Of a DNA stretch of 64,000 bases, positions 1 through 21,209 are shown piece after piece (the stretch's first letter is position 1; each line of letters opens with the position of its first letter). A program made the translations under genes and the position numbers. Under the pieces are notes generated by a model, which searched no databases, was not told the DNA's origin, and saw only the letters and a program-made list of their open reading frames with translations. Where the stretch lies: assembly GCF_040054535.1 (NCBI RefSeq), contig NC_090794.1, forward strand, positions 4,508,501 through 4,572,500, read 5' to 3'. The DNA is from Antennarius striatus. Its lineage: Eukaryota > Chordata > Actinopteri > Lophiiformes > Antennariidae.

Positions 1-492
1 ATTGGTTCTCCAAAGTAATATGCATGACTCTTCAGTATCTTATTAGAAGCAGTGCCTTTTTAGGTACATGTATTTATTATTTTAGTCACTGAGTCAATGG
101 ATTTCTCTTAAAGGGATGATTGAATGCATTTAAAGCCTGATGCAATCAATTAAATGTGAAACAATTTCTCTTTGTAAGCAAATGGAACAATTTAAGCACA
201 TATTATTCTGGTGATATTTATAAAAGTCACAGGACAGAAATGTCATGTGGCTTTACTGTAAGCCCTGAAAGTGATTTCATTCATAATATTAAAGCTTGAA
301 AGTGTACAATGTCTCAATGTTTAACGTATTTAATCATTTATTAATGGAAACTGCTCTCACTTTGTTGGAGACGTTGCTGTTTTATTACAGAAATTAAACA
401 ACCACAGTAAACATTATGATATCTGATTGTTGTAGATTTGCCGGGGCTGTTTCTCTGTGTTTGACAGTCTCTTGTTTCCTGCTCGCTGACAG
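1..492 (+). other. dnmt3a: dnmt3a intron (partial)
   Basis: AT-rich sequence before the first visible dnmt3a exon, ending in an acceptor AG at 491-492. I see no other gene, repeat or conserved motif here. The promoter and the N-terminal exons of dnmt3a must lie to the left of the window. Confidence 0.8.
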
Positions 493-7449
<6,957 letters not shown>

Positions 7450-7683
7450 TCACACACACACACCACCAACTCTCTGTCGCACGCACGCACACACACACAC
7501 GCACATACATACAGATAACTACAAACTGTGTACAGCTAGTACATACATGAAGGTTGGCTGACAGATGACTGGACATGCATACATACTCACACACACGCCC
7601 ACACACACTGTAAAGGACTGCTTCCCTTGATCCCACATAGACCACTGGCTAACCTTAGTCCCCTGGTGCTACTTTGCTGATAT

Positions 7684-7684
<1 letters not shown>

Positions 7685-7780
<96 letters not shown>
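7685..7780. repeat. (CA)n microsatellite in the dnmt3a 3'UTR
   Basis: Uninterrupted CA dinucleotide run of about 96 bp, 236 bp after the dnmt3a stop. A shorter run lies at 8043-8066. Confidence 0.98.
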
Positions 7781-7782
<2 letters not shown>

Positions 7783-10542
7783 ACTGGTGCATGGTCTCTG
7801 TACTGTATTTGTTCACACACAAACTTCCTGTCTGACCTTGAAACTGATGTCTTTGGGCTTCGCCACATCACAGCAGCTGGAGTTCAAACCTCCGGCGGTT
7901 GCAACACTGATAGATGCCCAACTGTTTAATAACATCTTACTGAATACAACTACACAAGAGTGAACCCCTCTGAGTCATAACACTTCAATATATTCATGCA
8001 TCTTGACACTGGTACTGGTGTATTACAGAACAATGCATACAGAACACACACACACACACACACACAAGTGAACGCTCGTGGTGCTGACCAGGCAGCGATA
8101 GAGTCCAAACGGTGCCACTTTATTATAACACTTTTCATATTTTTGGTGCTCTTGGAGACCGAAACGTCTCCAGTTGTTTCAGTCGCTACACTTTTGTGTC
8201 CCTAATCGCGTCAACCAAATGCTTTATAGCAGGTGGGGGCAACACCAGGCAGGTGGGGTGAGTTTTTAAGATCTATTTATTTTTCAGAGTCAGGTCCTTC
8301 AAATTAAAAGGAGACAACTGTTCAGACAGATTTACATGAAGACTTTTCTCAATTTTCTGCTTCTAATGAGATTGTGAAAGCTGCTCTGGGGGTACAAATT
8401 GTTGTTGGTTGTCGTTGCATCAGTGATGTAATACCACCTTAAATACTGAAACAATAGAGGGATGCCACAAAAGTATGAGGTTCATTTTTGCGGCCCTGTC
8501 AAAGGAGGCGTATTGGGTTAGCTTTGTCAGTCAATTTGTATGCTAACAGTTTCTAATTCACTTCTTCTCAATAACTGCTGGACAGAGTTTAATGACATTT
8601 CACACATGATCAGTGAGAGGCCTAAAGATGCACATTCATTATTGTTTCATTTGTCTCTTAATTTTTTTTTTACAGTTTTAAAAATATTTTATCTTTTTCT
8701 GTCAGTTTTTTAACATTCGCCCATGACTGAGGTGACATCTATTCACATCAGCAGTCCAGTAGCAGTGGCATCTTTTCTTTTGGTTGTTTGTTGTTGTTTT
8801 TTTGTTTTGCTTCTTGTAGTTTTTATCATGCTTGCTACCCTTCCTATGCAAAATGCCTGTTTTAAAGTTTATAGAGTAAAAAATGAGCTTCTTTTAATGA
8901 ATCTGTGGACATTTTTTATATACGCTGAACAGGGGATAAAATGATTCACTGACAGCTCTGAAAAGAAAAAAGTGAGGAATAGGAAAATTAATTGAATTTG
9001 TGTGAAAATATGGCTTAACACAAGATTTGTTGGTGCATTATCTGGAAGGAGCTTACAGACAGGACACTGATTTGTACTTTCCTTCAATGAAAGCTTTGTA
9101 ATTGTAATGAACTCCTTGACGTCGGTCTCCTTCTGCAGTGTTTTGGAGCCCTCTGGTGTGAGAATTGATGTAAAAACTGCCACTGGGGTAAACGAGTTCC
9201 CTGATTCACTGGAGTAGGGATGTCCACCATTACCTTCATGCAACTTGTGTGCTTTAAAAAAAATCATGTTTATCTTGTAGTGGATTTTGCAATATTTTTG
9301 GCAGCAATTGTACATTAAAGTTAGCTGATGCTTTGGTCAATATACTGTACATTAGAGGCATTTTAAGAATGGCTTTATTTCCTCTTGCTGGTATGCAATA
9401 CTTAATCAGTAACATTCATATAAATGATCTTGTGTTGCATTAATTATTGTGCTGTTGCTCACATGACCGATGTTCATCTTAATGGTGTAAATTTGAATGA
9501 TGCTGACTGTCTGTTACTGTGTAATGACACTGTAAGGTAGTCTTTCTTTGTAGCTCGGCTAACTTTGGTTTGGCCCAGTTTGTTTTTATCCATCATGAGA
9601 GTGGCTTTCTGTATGAGTTACACTATATGCACTGTTTATAAAGCAGAATGAGTGAGGTAGTTAGCAAACAATGTGAGTTTTTATGATAAATAATGCTAGC
9701 CGGTCTGTTGACTATTCAAAAGAATTGAGTTATCTTAAATTTATGTACTGAAATATAAACCCTTTTGTTTTAATTGCCATGTTTCATCATGTCCTTCAAA
9801 AACCACTCAAGCATTTCCATGTTTTTCTCTTCACCTCCTGGAGTTTTACCTCATCCAATCAGATCATCTGTACCCTCAGAGTGGCGATGCTAATTGCAAA
9901 ATCTGAGACACATTACACTAAAAGGCCAGTGGAAACATGGTCTTAGCAGTATTTAGAGTGAATTACAGTCAGACGGGGATCAAATGGCAACCCTTCTATT
10001 TACTATACATCTTCTGATAGTCCCAATGTTGTCACTGATAAATAAGAAGGGACTTGTGGTGTAGACGGAGTCCACCAGCCGTCACAAATACGCACCTACA
10101 TTACATCATATCGATCCAAAATGTCTATTGATTGTAGGAACATCAACAAAACCAGGTATTTATAATAATGATCTTTGTTTGTAGGTCACTTTTCATACAC
10201 CAGACATAGCTGGTAAATGAAAGAAGCAACACATTAAAAGACAAACGAATATAAGAAATCAAAAATACATGGATAGTTGATGAAAATGAAAGCAAAGAAA
10301 ACAATAGTAAAATATGGGAGAATGCTACTAATTAAAAGTATAAGTAAAAATATTTTTTCAGCTGTCATTTAAAATTGGGCAGAGAGCCCACATCTCTTCT
10401 AGGTCTCAGTTGGTTGTTATAAAAAAGAAATGCAGACCTTAAACATGTACTGGTGGTTTTCTACTTCCTGAAACAGATAGCCATGTATAAAACCCCTCAT
10501 TCCATCACTAGGACAGCCCTCTGTGGCCGTGTCCTCTGCCTT

Positions 10543-10569
10543 CTGCTTATTCCTGCTAGGAATAAGCAG
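10543..10569. repeat. Perfect short hairpin
   Basis: CTGCTTATTCC at 10543-10553, a 5-nt loop, then its exact reverse complement at 10559-10569. Function unknown; pairing does not extend outward, so a miRNA precursor is unlikely. Confidence 0.6.
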
Positions 10570-13500
10570 CTGCTCTTAGACCCTGAATAGGAATATGCAA
10601 TTAATGAAATTGGCTCGGCTCAAATGGATTTTTATTCTGAACATCCCCAGGACATTTTATTCAGAGACGACCTCTCACTCAGTCTGGTGCTTTCAGTCAT
10701 CAGAAGACTGTCTTTTTCCAGAAAGCCTTCCAATCCTGAGACCTTCCTCAGATACCAGCTAACAACTGAACATACACACAACAAACACACAATCACACAT
10801 ACACAAACAGCATCAAAACCAACAATAAACAAGGAGATTCAAAGTTTTTCCATCATGTTTACTTACCGTTTATACAACCAACCTTCAGGTGCTTTTTTAA
10901 CTCTACTCTTTTTTACAGTGCTCTTGCAGTTTACACAATCAGACACACATGCACATTAACACACTTGCAGGAAACAGTGCAAATGCTCCTATAAACTCCT
11001 TTTTCTAACACACACAGCATCGATACACACATGCACACACACTGTGTTTTTTGCCGGCTGCCTGTTGCCATCAGGCTTCTCGCGGCTCCCGCAGGATGTG
11101 ATGTCATCACCCTGCGTCGCTTGGTGCTCCCAAAACCCAGACCCTGAACCCCATTCATCGTCCCCCAGGTGCTGCATGTCAGTCAATCCGTGTAATCTCT
11201 GAATCCATGTTAGATTAGGGAGTAATGATCATAATAATAATGGTAATAATAATTACAATAATAATCTGTTATTGTGTGTGTGTACTGTTCCAGGTTGGTG
11301 CTCAGTTCAGTTCAGTCTCAGCCTAGAGGGGAGAGAGAGGCTAGCGTAAGCATATATTACAGTTAGTATAGTGACTTGTTCTATTGTACCCATGGATGCT
11401 AGAGGAAGCTGTTAAAACGATACGATAAAGGATGCTGTCAAACAGGAGTGAGTTGAAATAACAGACCAACAACAAATTGGTATAAAAGAGGTGGATGATG
11501 CAGGCAGACGTGATATTGTAGAGCACGACTGCATCGGCAAACACCCAGACATAAATGCGTAATAAAAATGGACAAGAATTTCCCCACAAACCCAAAGTGG
11601 TTCCCAAAGTTGGGGTCATTTCTCTTTCTTAGGGAAAATATTTTAGTTAGCTTTCATTCATTCATCTTTGGCTAAAAGACTAAAACTTTTAGCCAATTGA
11701 CCTTCATTATGTCTGCTAGCATCAGTTTTGCGAGTGTTTAATAACTGCATAAATTTGATGTAAAAGTAAAGGTAGTATAATTCCTTGAACATCAGCACAA
11801 ATATAAAAATAAAAGGTTTAGTTCAGAAATTGTCAGAAAAGCTAGAAAGCATAGCTGTAGTAACTGTCTGGACTAAATTATCCAACAAATATTCTATTAG
11901 TCCAATACAGGATATGATCTCCGTCTCCTCGTTGGTTTCTGCAGGCCAAAATGAAAAATGTTAATGTTTTTATTGTCGAGCTTTATTATTTCAACACTCT
12001 TCTGTTTGAGAGTTCAGCCAGACAAATGTGAGAGGAATGCAGATGATATTAGTAAATGATGGGTGACAGGGTGATGATGTTTCTGTTCGCCTATCGACAG
12101 CTTTTAGGCTGAGTAATGCGTTGCTATCAACACTGATATACATATTAACACATGCACCCAAAACATGATGGATACACAGAGCGAACAACGCTCAGACGCA
12201 GAGACACATGCACAACACCTACACACACAATGCTGTGGCGCATTCAGACACTCATCTCATGGACTAAATGAAAGATGAGCTTTTAGGAAAAGGAAGAACC
12301 GGTGGTGTTTCAAAAGGTGCTAAAATTTTATCTGAAAATAAGAAAAATATATTGTTAGGAGTATAAATCAAGTTTGTCTTTACAATGACTGTATTTAAGT
12401 TTGTCGTAGTAATGAAAAGGCACTATTGCATTATTTTACTCTTGTATGAATATGAACTAATTAAAAAGGCATTTTAACTTTGTACTTGAACAATGTAAGA
12501 AATGAAACGTGAATAAAAAAAGACTGTTTCTTGTGATCTAGCCTTAAGGCTCAGTGTTATCTACCTTTGTATCAGTCAAGGGTGTGACTAAAATCAAAGT
12601 CAAAAGTCAATTTGGGTTTTATTATTACATAACTGCTTAATTTACTGGATATAATGCCAGTTCAATTGTTTATATGCTTTGCAAAAACCTGATGAAATCA
12701 AATTTACTCAAATATTTGAATTTTTCCTGTGTATTGGTTGTGCATGTGGTGAAAATCCTGCAAGTTCAGTTTTATTTTAAAAACTTGTGACATTGCAAGA
12801 ATCCACTTGTTGCAAAAAAGGTGCAGAAAGGGTACAACTGTGCACATATTAAGGTGTTGACCACAAACACTAACCATGTGCCATAGTTCAAATTGTTCTG
12901 GAAACCAATAGAAATGTCCTTACAATATTTATCACATAATTTGGTGCTCATTTAATTTCCAATGGTCCCTAAAAGTGGATACTCTATAAGGGCAGTGAAA
13001 TTTCAGCTGCAAGCAGTTCAAACAGACAAGTTGTAAATTATTAATCAGTAGACACGTATAACAAACCTCTGTTTGTTCCGACCACAGCACTGCTCAGCCA
13101 TCCTCCTCAAGAAGACCGCCCTGTCTCCATCCTGTGGTCCTTCAGTCCCATATTGTTGCCTTCAAGTGCTCCTCGTAAAATACTTCAAGGGAAATTACCG
13201 CGTTCAAATTCTCTGAATCCGATAAAGCAATAAACTTAAGACAGCTAAGGCTCCAATTTTAACCATTTATCATAAGATGGCTTGAGCACTAAGTGACAAA
13301 TCTTCATATTTGCTTCAGGTACCTTATGGAGGATTTTGCTGAAAATTTTGTCGGCTCGATAAATAATTACTGAAGCTAAACTTGCACTGCACTAAAGATC
13401 TTGATACGAGACACTAAAGCTTAGGAGGATATTGTGCTGTTGTTGAAAAATTAGTACATGTGCTTTTAAGTCTTGCATAGTATAATTATAATCAACAGTT

Positions 13501-13672
13501 AGATTAGTCTCATAAAATAGAAAAGTTCACATTTTTAAATTTTTATCGTCGGTATTTAAAACGTAAATAACATTTACGATAGCTTTTAAAGGCAGCATAT
13601 GTCGTCCGAGCAGGAGACACGCCTCTATCTACTGAGAAGAGGAGACCCCGTCGTGTGAACATCTCGTCTTCT

Positions 13673-13850
13673 ATTGGCCATAATCATCTTTGGTAAGGAT
13701 GGAACGTCTTCTGATTGGCTACTGCTAGACCGTTGGTATTGAAGCATCTGCGGCTCGCGCTGCGCCAGCTGTCCGAGCTCACTCAGCTTGCGCTGGGCAA
13801 CAGGGGAGATACGGCTACCGAAGAGAATCTGGCAATTCGGCTGAAAAAGG
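13673..13850 (+). promoter_or_regulatory. dpysl5: Probable dpysl5 promoter and non-coding first exon
   Basis: Two CCAAT-type boxes (ATTGG at 13673-13677 and 13714-13718) precede a GC- and CpG-richer stretch that ends in a strong donor, GTAAGA, at 13851. dpysl5 needs an upstream exon, because its first coding exon begins at an acceptor (19059-19060) four bases before the ATG. This is the best candidate in the 12 kb upstream. No TATA box was seen. The start site is not fixed. Confidence 0.45.
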
Positions 13851-14429
13851 GTAAGAATAAGAAAAAATATGTGAAGAAGCGAAAAATATTTATAGCAAAA
13901 ATCAAGCTGTCGATATTTGTTTTTTTTAGGAATTACAATGATAAAAGGAATTACGAGGTGATAGACGGATGAAAACCTGTCACATCTCGGAAGGCTGTTA
14001 CCACGTAATTACCTTTTTTACCCCCATTTGGTAGGCGAATGTTAGCTTAACACCGGAGATGTTTTCCTATTCTGAGGCTCATTTTTTTAAAAAATCATTT
14101 CAAATTCCAGTCATATAATGGGAACATTCTTCACTGCACTGGAATGGGGATTAATCAATGAATCAATGATTAATTTATGATCTTTAAATGAATCCGGAGA
14201 AAAATAGAAGATTGGTCAAATGCAGCAAGCTAGCGGCGCGTGCGACAAAATATGGGTGAGACGTGTGTGTGCATGTGCACGTGTGTGTGCGCGTGCATGT
14301 GTGTGTGTGTGTGTGTGTGTGTGGTTGTCGTGTCAGTGCAATAAGGTTTTGTGTTATGTGTACGTGTTATATAAATCTTTCATTAGCTCATATGTTTTTC
14401 TCTGTTTTATCAAATAATCTGAGTCACGG

Positions 14430-14463
<34 letters not shown>

Positions 14464-15836
14464 TCGTCATGAATACAAACGAATCTTGCGATACGATTAT
14501 GTTCAGTAGAGAACACGGTGTAAACGGAACAGGTTACCTAATCCACTTCTCTGTTGGATTCTGCTTGGAGATTCTTCCACGCTGTGGTTTCGTGGATCAC
14601 TGCTGAGGCCTTCATCGTTAGGTTCAAGCATCATCAGTGTCCTCTGAAGGGGCTCAAGTCAAAAGTATATATTCCTAATAGAACTGATTTTTTTGCTTGT
14701 GAAACCATGCATTTTAGGAACAGTTTCTTAATGCCATGGAAATAATTTGAGCATTCTGCTATATATCTAAATTGATAGCATCATCAGATTAGAGAAATAT
14801 CTGTATGTAAGGATTGAGGAAGACGTTACCGTGTTTGCTGTTTCCATTAAAGCATTGTCAGAATGAAATAGGACAACCGGAGAGGGGAGATGATGACTAC
14901 AATGCAGACTCTCAGCTGTTCCTCATCTGCTTGGGAACAGCTGACAAAGTGTTGCCTTCCTTCAGAACAAAATGCTTTCACTACCAGCACATCCATTTTA
15001 GTTTAGATATTATGAGTTGCTTGACAAATGTGTTGTTTTTAGAAGATGGTGATGCAGATGTCTTGATCAGTGTATGTATGCATGCTGTTTCACAGGATAG
15101 AGAAGTTGCAGCTTGAAATTATAGACGTGAAACATCAAGACAACTAAAACTGATCTGAGAAAATGAGACATGAATGATCTGGCTTAGAATGTGAGCGTAG
15201 CCTTAGAAAGGAAGACATTTGAGGCTTTGTTACCTCCAGACACAATGTCAGTGATTGTGTGAGGTGTGAGGTGATTACTCGTTCACTAGCTTCACAAGTT
15301 AGACATATTGTCAGACATAAATTCCTTAGTTCTGACAGATTTGACAGGTAAGGGTTCCACATGGTGTTCGGTCATCCTACATACATTTTCAATGATGGGG
15401 ATCACCATTTCAGGAGGGGATTACATCCTACTATCTATTCCTTTTAATTTATTATATTATGAGGCATATGTTTGCAAAATTAATGAAGTTATTTTGCAGA
15501 ATGTCAAAGAAAAAGTATCACTAGATTATTGGAAAGAAGACTTTGATAAATATGATAAAAAGAAGGATTAATGAAAAGTTATAATAATATGATGACACCA
15601 TAGAGATAGATGCCTCTAATGCTCTGAGTGATGGTCTAGTTATTTATGTGTCTGTTATTATTGTCCATATATCTGTCTATGAATCACTAATGGCTTATTC
15701 ATCCATGAAGCTCTGGCAGGAACCTTTTCAAATCTGATCATCTTTGTGTGTCTGTGTTCAATGTCTATTTTTATCTCCTACTGGTTGTGAACTTGTCTGA
15801 TACACGTTTGTTCTGGCTTTTTAAATAGATCTATTG

Positions 15837-15920
<84 letters not shown>

Positions 15921-16393
15921 GTATGCCATCCCTCTCTGTGGCTTTTACCCCCTAGATCAAGCAGGGGCCAGCAGCTGTCTTCTCCCTTCCACTCATGTCC
16001 AGCATGCATCATTACACACACACACACACACATACAGACACACACATATATTTTCATACCACACATGTTGCCCGCAGTTGCACAGAACATCGGACATCTT
16101 CTTACGGCTGCGTCTTAATTCCTGACCCAAAAGTAGGTGGATCTGTTCTGTTCTCAACTAAGGTGTGAGTTTTTTGTACAACTCAATGACGCATGGAGCT
16201 CAAGATAATCACAGGTTGGCCAATCACAAATGACAAGGGATGCAAACACTTGGATTACGATTAACTATTAACCCAGAGCTAAGTAACACTTACCTATGTA
16301 CTTGCTGAATAATCCGGTGTGGAGTGTTTTGAGAGCTGCAGTTCTTATACTGCAGATGATGATAAGCGTTTGAGACCAGGTGCCACACACACA

Positions 16394-16470
<77 letters not shown>

Positions 16471-17705
16471 GAGGAGTGGGATGCAGCGACAGAGTAGGGA
16501 GACAAGCAGCCATGTGTGAGTCTTGGTTTTATGGATCATGCATTCACACCGCCGTCATCAGGTGTGGAAACTAATATGAGCATTGACTTGTTTTTATTAC
16601 ATCATAAGTCATGACATCATTATGTTATTAAATCATGTCATCCTACATTGTTGTTTTTTTTGTCATGCAGGCACACACTAGATCACCAGTGAAAAATGCT
16701 TTCAGGTGTGGGACTGTTTGTCTCTTACTATGACATAGCAGAAAGTGAATATACACACACACACATACACACACACTCGCACTGAGGACTAGTAGTGATG
16801 AAACTTAAAATAGTTTCTCAGCAGGTGGTCTTTGGGGAAGCAATTTTTGGAAGTAGCTAGTGCAGATCCTGCAGACACAAACCATCAGCTGTAACAGTGT
16901 TGCTGTGAATGAAAGAGAAATCACCAGGCTCACGTTTCAGACACATTCTGCTTTTTATGGGTCACTAATTTTACAGTCACACATCAACAAACCCACAGAA
17001 ACACTTGTGAAAAAGTCTAACGGTCAACTTCATGTCACTTCAAGTCCATCCCACCTCGTCTGATGTCCTATTCCATCGCGCCTCAAGTACAAATGGCTTC
17101 AAGTTGGCCTACTCTGGAATAGAAATTGGATTTCTAATTGAAAAAGCTTCTTCTGATGAATATTTAATGTGGGATTGGCTAAACAATTGCTGATTTATAA
17201 GACTGCACAGCTTGTCAGACACTGTGTCTAATGCAGATTTATCATGCTGGATCGGTGACTGATGCTAGCTGATTAGAGCCAACAGTGTGTGAAACACTGG
17301 AACTACAGTCAACCACATACAATAGGCATTTAGAGATTTTCATGGTGCCTTCCAATGAGCAGCTGGAGAGCTTACTGTGTGAGATTGAGAGCATTATTTC
17401 AGAGATGTCACCATCCAGAATGTTGATTGTATATGTTGACTTTAACGTCTATAGACATCCCAGTACTCAGATGCACAAAGCTCTCAGTGTCTGGAGCAAA
17501 GGTCCGTTTAGTCCGTGTTCCCATTCCCATGCACAGAACCAACCAGAACTCCCTGATAACTGTAGCTTTAACCTTTAATGACCCTAACAAGGATTTTTAA
17601 AGTTTTAGTAAGGGCAGGAAAGTTAAGCCAGCAGGTTGAGCTTTAATTTGAAATCCAAACAACAGACTTTTTGAAGCTGTTTTATGCTAGTGCTTTAGTG
17701 TGCTT

Positions 17706-17776
<71 letters not shown>

Positions 17777-18262
17777 GGCGTTTTTGGGCTATTCCAATGA
17801 AAGCGCTCCACTTCCCATCTCCAGGGAAACCAATCTTTTATTCAGGCTGCCAGGCCTGTAGGGCACTGCTTTCCATACTGAACCCCCATCCATTGTGTTT
17901 ACCATCACCACATACTCTTCCATTTCTACACAGTCTTCCCCTCTGCTGGTCTTCTTATCAGTGGGCACGGATCATCCGCACGTTTTTTCGCCACCCCTTC
18001 TTTTTCCAAATGCTTTCCTCCACCGGAGGATCTCTCTCAGGCTAACCGTTCTCCATATATCTGGAGCCTTTTGGCCTGAATTGGGTGGGGAGATATTTTT
18101 TTCTCTTCTCATTATTCTGTTCACTCATTTCTCATCTGTCACTCACTGCTTTCCTCTCTATACCTTTCTCGGCTCCCCCTCCTCTTTGAGTTGATTCTGT
18201 GTGACTGGGAGGCTATTGTGTCTTGCCATCAAACACATTGCATACAGCCACCCATGCAGAAT

Positions 18263-18337
<75 letters not shown>

Positions 18338-19060
18338 GACACCGATAAACACCGATAAAAGCCTTGCAGAAATCTACTTTATCTTGTATTCATTTAGAAT
18401 TTTTTTATTCCACATACAAACTTGGACATGGGGTGGAACGCTAAGTTTTTATGTTGGAGTTGATCACTGTAATTATCAAGTATGTAAACCTTTTTGACAT
18501 TAAATAGTAGAAAACTGCATTGAATCTGGGTTCATGTTTGAAGGACAATTGTGTAACATGTTAGGCCTAAAATTAGGTTAATTAGATGCATGTTTCTCTG
18601 AAGCCCTGCAGGATAATTACAATTCAGCTGGCTTTAGTTTATAACACATATGGCTACAGCTATTTTCATTAATTGGGGGTTTTCTTTAACACAATGATTA
18701 ATTCAAATTAATCACAGTCAGAGGAATTTTTATTTTAAACTCACAAGTGACAAAAGGTAAATTTCTCATCTCCCGTTTCCAACGGTTTATGTCGTAGTTG
18801 AGTGTTACATTTGCACCGGTCCAACAATAGATTTGTAAATTGTAGATCATCATTTTAATATTTCATAGACAGAGTTGATATAACAGCTTGGGGGACAATA
18901 CGTGTAAAAAAGTCAAGATGAGCAGACTGGTTGTCCCTTACATTTTATCCATTAGAGAAATCACAGTTTTTTGTCTAATTGTTGTGTCTTGGTTATTTCA
19001 TCTTTATACATCTTTGTGTCGTAAAACTATTGTTTAACATCTTTTTTGCTCCTCTGGTAG
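13851..19060 (+). other. dpysl5 intron 1 (inferred), rich in microsatellites
   Basis: Non-coding DNA with GT runs (about 14289-14323 and 17709-17774), a GAT run (about 14430-14462), and CA runs (15840-15918, about 16383-16468 and about 18263-18334). Open frames over these runs translate to alternating Thr-His or Cys-Val and are artefacts. I see no other gene. Confidence 0.6.
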
Positions 19061-19064
19061 GTCT

Positions 19065-21163
19065 ATGTCTGCCAGCATGGGGTCGATGCGTATTCTCATC
19101 AAGGGAGGGAAGGTGGTCAACGATGACTTCACCCAGGAGGCAGACGTCTACATCGAAAACGGCATCATTCAGCAGGTGACCGCATTTACACACTTAAGCT
19201 GTAAACTGTTAAAGAACTCTGTCATCCACGCATACGCTCACACAAACATTAACCTATATTTTTACTCACCGGTGAATTCCCAGCTGTTAGCTGTTGATGC
19301 GGTGCAAACAGAATGAACCACACCGTGAACTCAGTGACTCCACATGATGATAGAGGAAGCAATAACTAGCTCACAGAGCGTTGCCATAGCAATAAGCACT
19401 GGTGTATGTGAGGAAGATGTACTGACTCACAATCCTGAAAGGCTCAGGTGTGTTCATACCAAAACGCAGGGACTGCGGCATCACTATGACCTCATTCACT
19501 TCATCAGTCTGCATCTGTATGTCAGCTGACATTGAACCATTACTATGCAGGCATGCAGGAGGCTGCATCACCTGTTCGCAGCTGAAATGTGTAGCTTCAA
19601 TGTTTAAAAGGAACTTCCAGAGGGGATTCATCAAAGCGGTTTAGTCACCTGATATGAGTTAGGAGATGGTGCTAGCTGTGCTTTAGAAACATGATGATGC
19701 TAAAGATCCTTCTCACTCATTCACTAAGGCATGCATGGTTTGTGTCTGACATGGATTTTTTTTAGGTGGAAATTTTACACATTAACTGCTCAGAAATTCA
19801 AATTATTATGCAAAACTTAACTTGAGGGCATTTGATTGACTCCAGAAACTCTGTATTCCTAGTTTAATGGTCGAGTTCAAAAAGACATCAACCCAAACAC
19901 AACTTTCATAACCTTTTCTAGTCTACATACAGTGTTAATAAAGTTGTGTGAGCTGTGTGCTTGTGTTGTTCACTGCAGGTTGGAAAGGAGTTGATGATTC
20001 CTGGCGGCGCGAAGGTGATCGATGCCTCTGGGAAACTGGTGTTGCCGGGCGGAATAGACACCAGCGTGCATCTGCAGGAGACCTTCATGAATGCGAGCAT
20101 TCAGGATGACTTCTACAGCGGGACCAAGGTATACACACACACACACACAACACACACTCTCTTTCTATACACAGATCTTCACTCTACTTCATGCGTTCAT
20201 CCAGACTAATGACCTCATGCTTCTGCTCTCATGCTGGTCCAGCTCACAGCAGACACCTCTCTCCTTACATATCCGCCCATGGTGGACATGTTCACTCATA
20301 GTGCGTTAATTAGTTCAGTTCAGCAGCATGTTCCAGTTTGCATGTTCTGCATGCTTTCCGTTGATCCCCTGAGACGCAGAGCAGAGCATAGCATAGCATA
20401 GCAGAGATGATTTATAAATAATTCAAAGATTTAAAAAGTCAAAAGCCAGGGTGTAAATATTTCCTGTTCGTTGGAGGCTGTTGTTAGTGATGTTTGATAG
20501 ATTTCTAACAGCTAGGGGTTGAACTTATGGATGTCAGCCTGGTGCATGAACTAACAATCATGCATTTACTACCGATGATTTGCATCTTTGCATCAGTGAC
20601 TCATTTGCAATTATGATGAACCCCAGATTATTTCCCTCCTCACCCTTTCCCTTCCCACCCACCGTTTTGTAACAATCTGCTCACCCTCTCCTTCCTTTCT
20701 CCATTCGTCCCACCTGACTGTTTCCTCTGTTTAGCCCCCCTCTGCTTTCACCACTCATCCTCAGCCTCTTACTGACTTGCAGCAGGAGGCCCATTATAGA
20801 ACACTACGAGTGGAAAACAGTTTAAAAAAGATGCAGCGAGGACAAATACTGAAGAAATGAAGGTTGTTTGGCTCCATCTTCCTTTGAGAATGCAGATGTC
20901 TTAAACGTGTCTGCAGTGGGGGGTTAGGAGGGGGAGGCTGGGATCAGAGAGGATGAGATGTTCAGCCGTGAGGTGTGAGCGGTGCTGATAGAGCTGTAGT
21001 AATAATCTGTCTGACAAGCTGTCCAACAACGGAGATCTTCTCATCCGCTCAGATCTGTCATGTTTCTCTCACGCACATGGCGAATGAAGGTTCTCTGGAT
21101 GCTTCACGGTTGTTTTGGTGTCTGTATCAGCAGCATATTATAGAAACAAGAGATCTCTATCTA

Positions 21164-21209
<46 letters not shown>

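Larger units (their letters stand above)
7450..13600 (+). other. dnmt3a 3'UTR and dnmt3a-dpysl5 intergenic DNA
   Basis: No convincing coding region. It starts with the dnmt3a 3'UTR, which contains CA-rich stretches. The transcript end is not clear: one candidate AATAAA lies at 12512-12517, and earlier weak signals exist. An 11-bp perfect hairpin lies at 10543-10569. The open frames here, such as one of 148 codons on the minus strand at 8869-9315, have no protein-like composition or recognised domain. Confidence 0.6.

Noticed and set aside
7587-7871. Open frames over CA/GT microsatellites (also near 15.8, 16.4, 17.7 and 18.3 kb)
   Set aside because: Alternating Cys-Val or Thr-His translation of dinucleotide repeats; no gene.
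8869-9315. 148-codon minus-strand frame in the dnmt3a 3' region
   Set aside because: No recognised motif, no splice or promoter context, low-complexity stretches; compatible with chance.
14220-14472. Possible Asp-rich peptide over the GAT repeat
   Set aside because: Simple-sequence translation within an intron, no supporting context.
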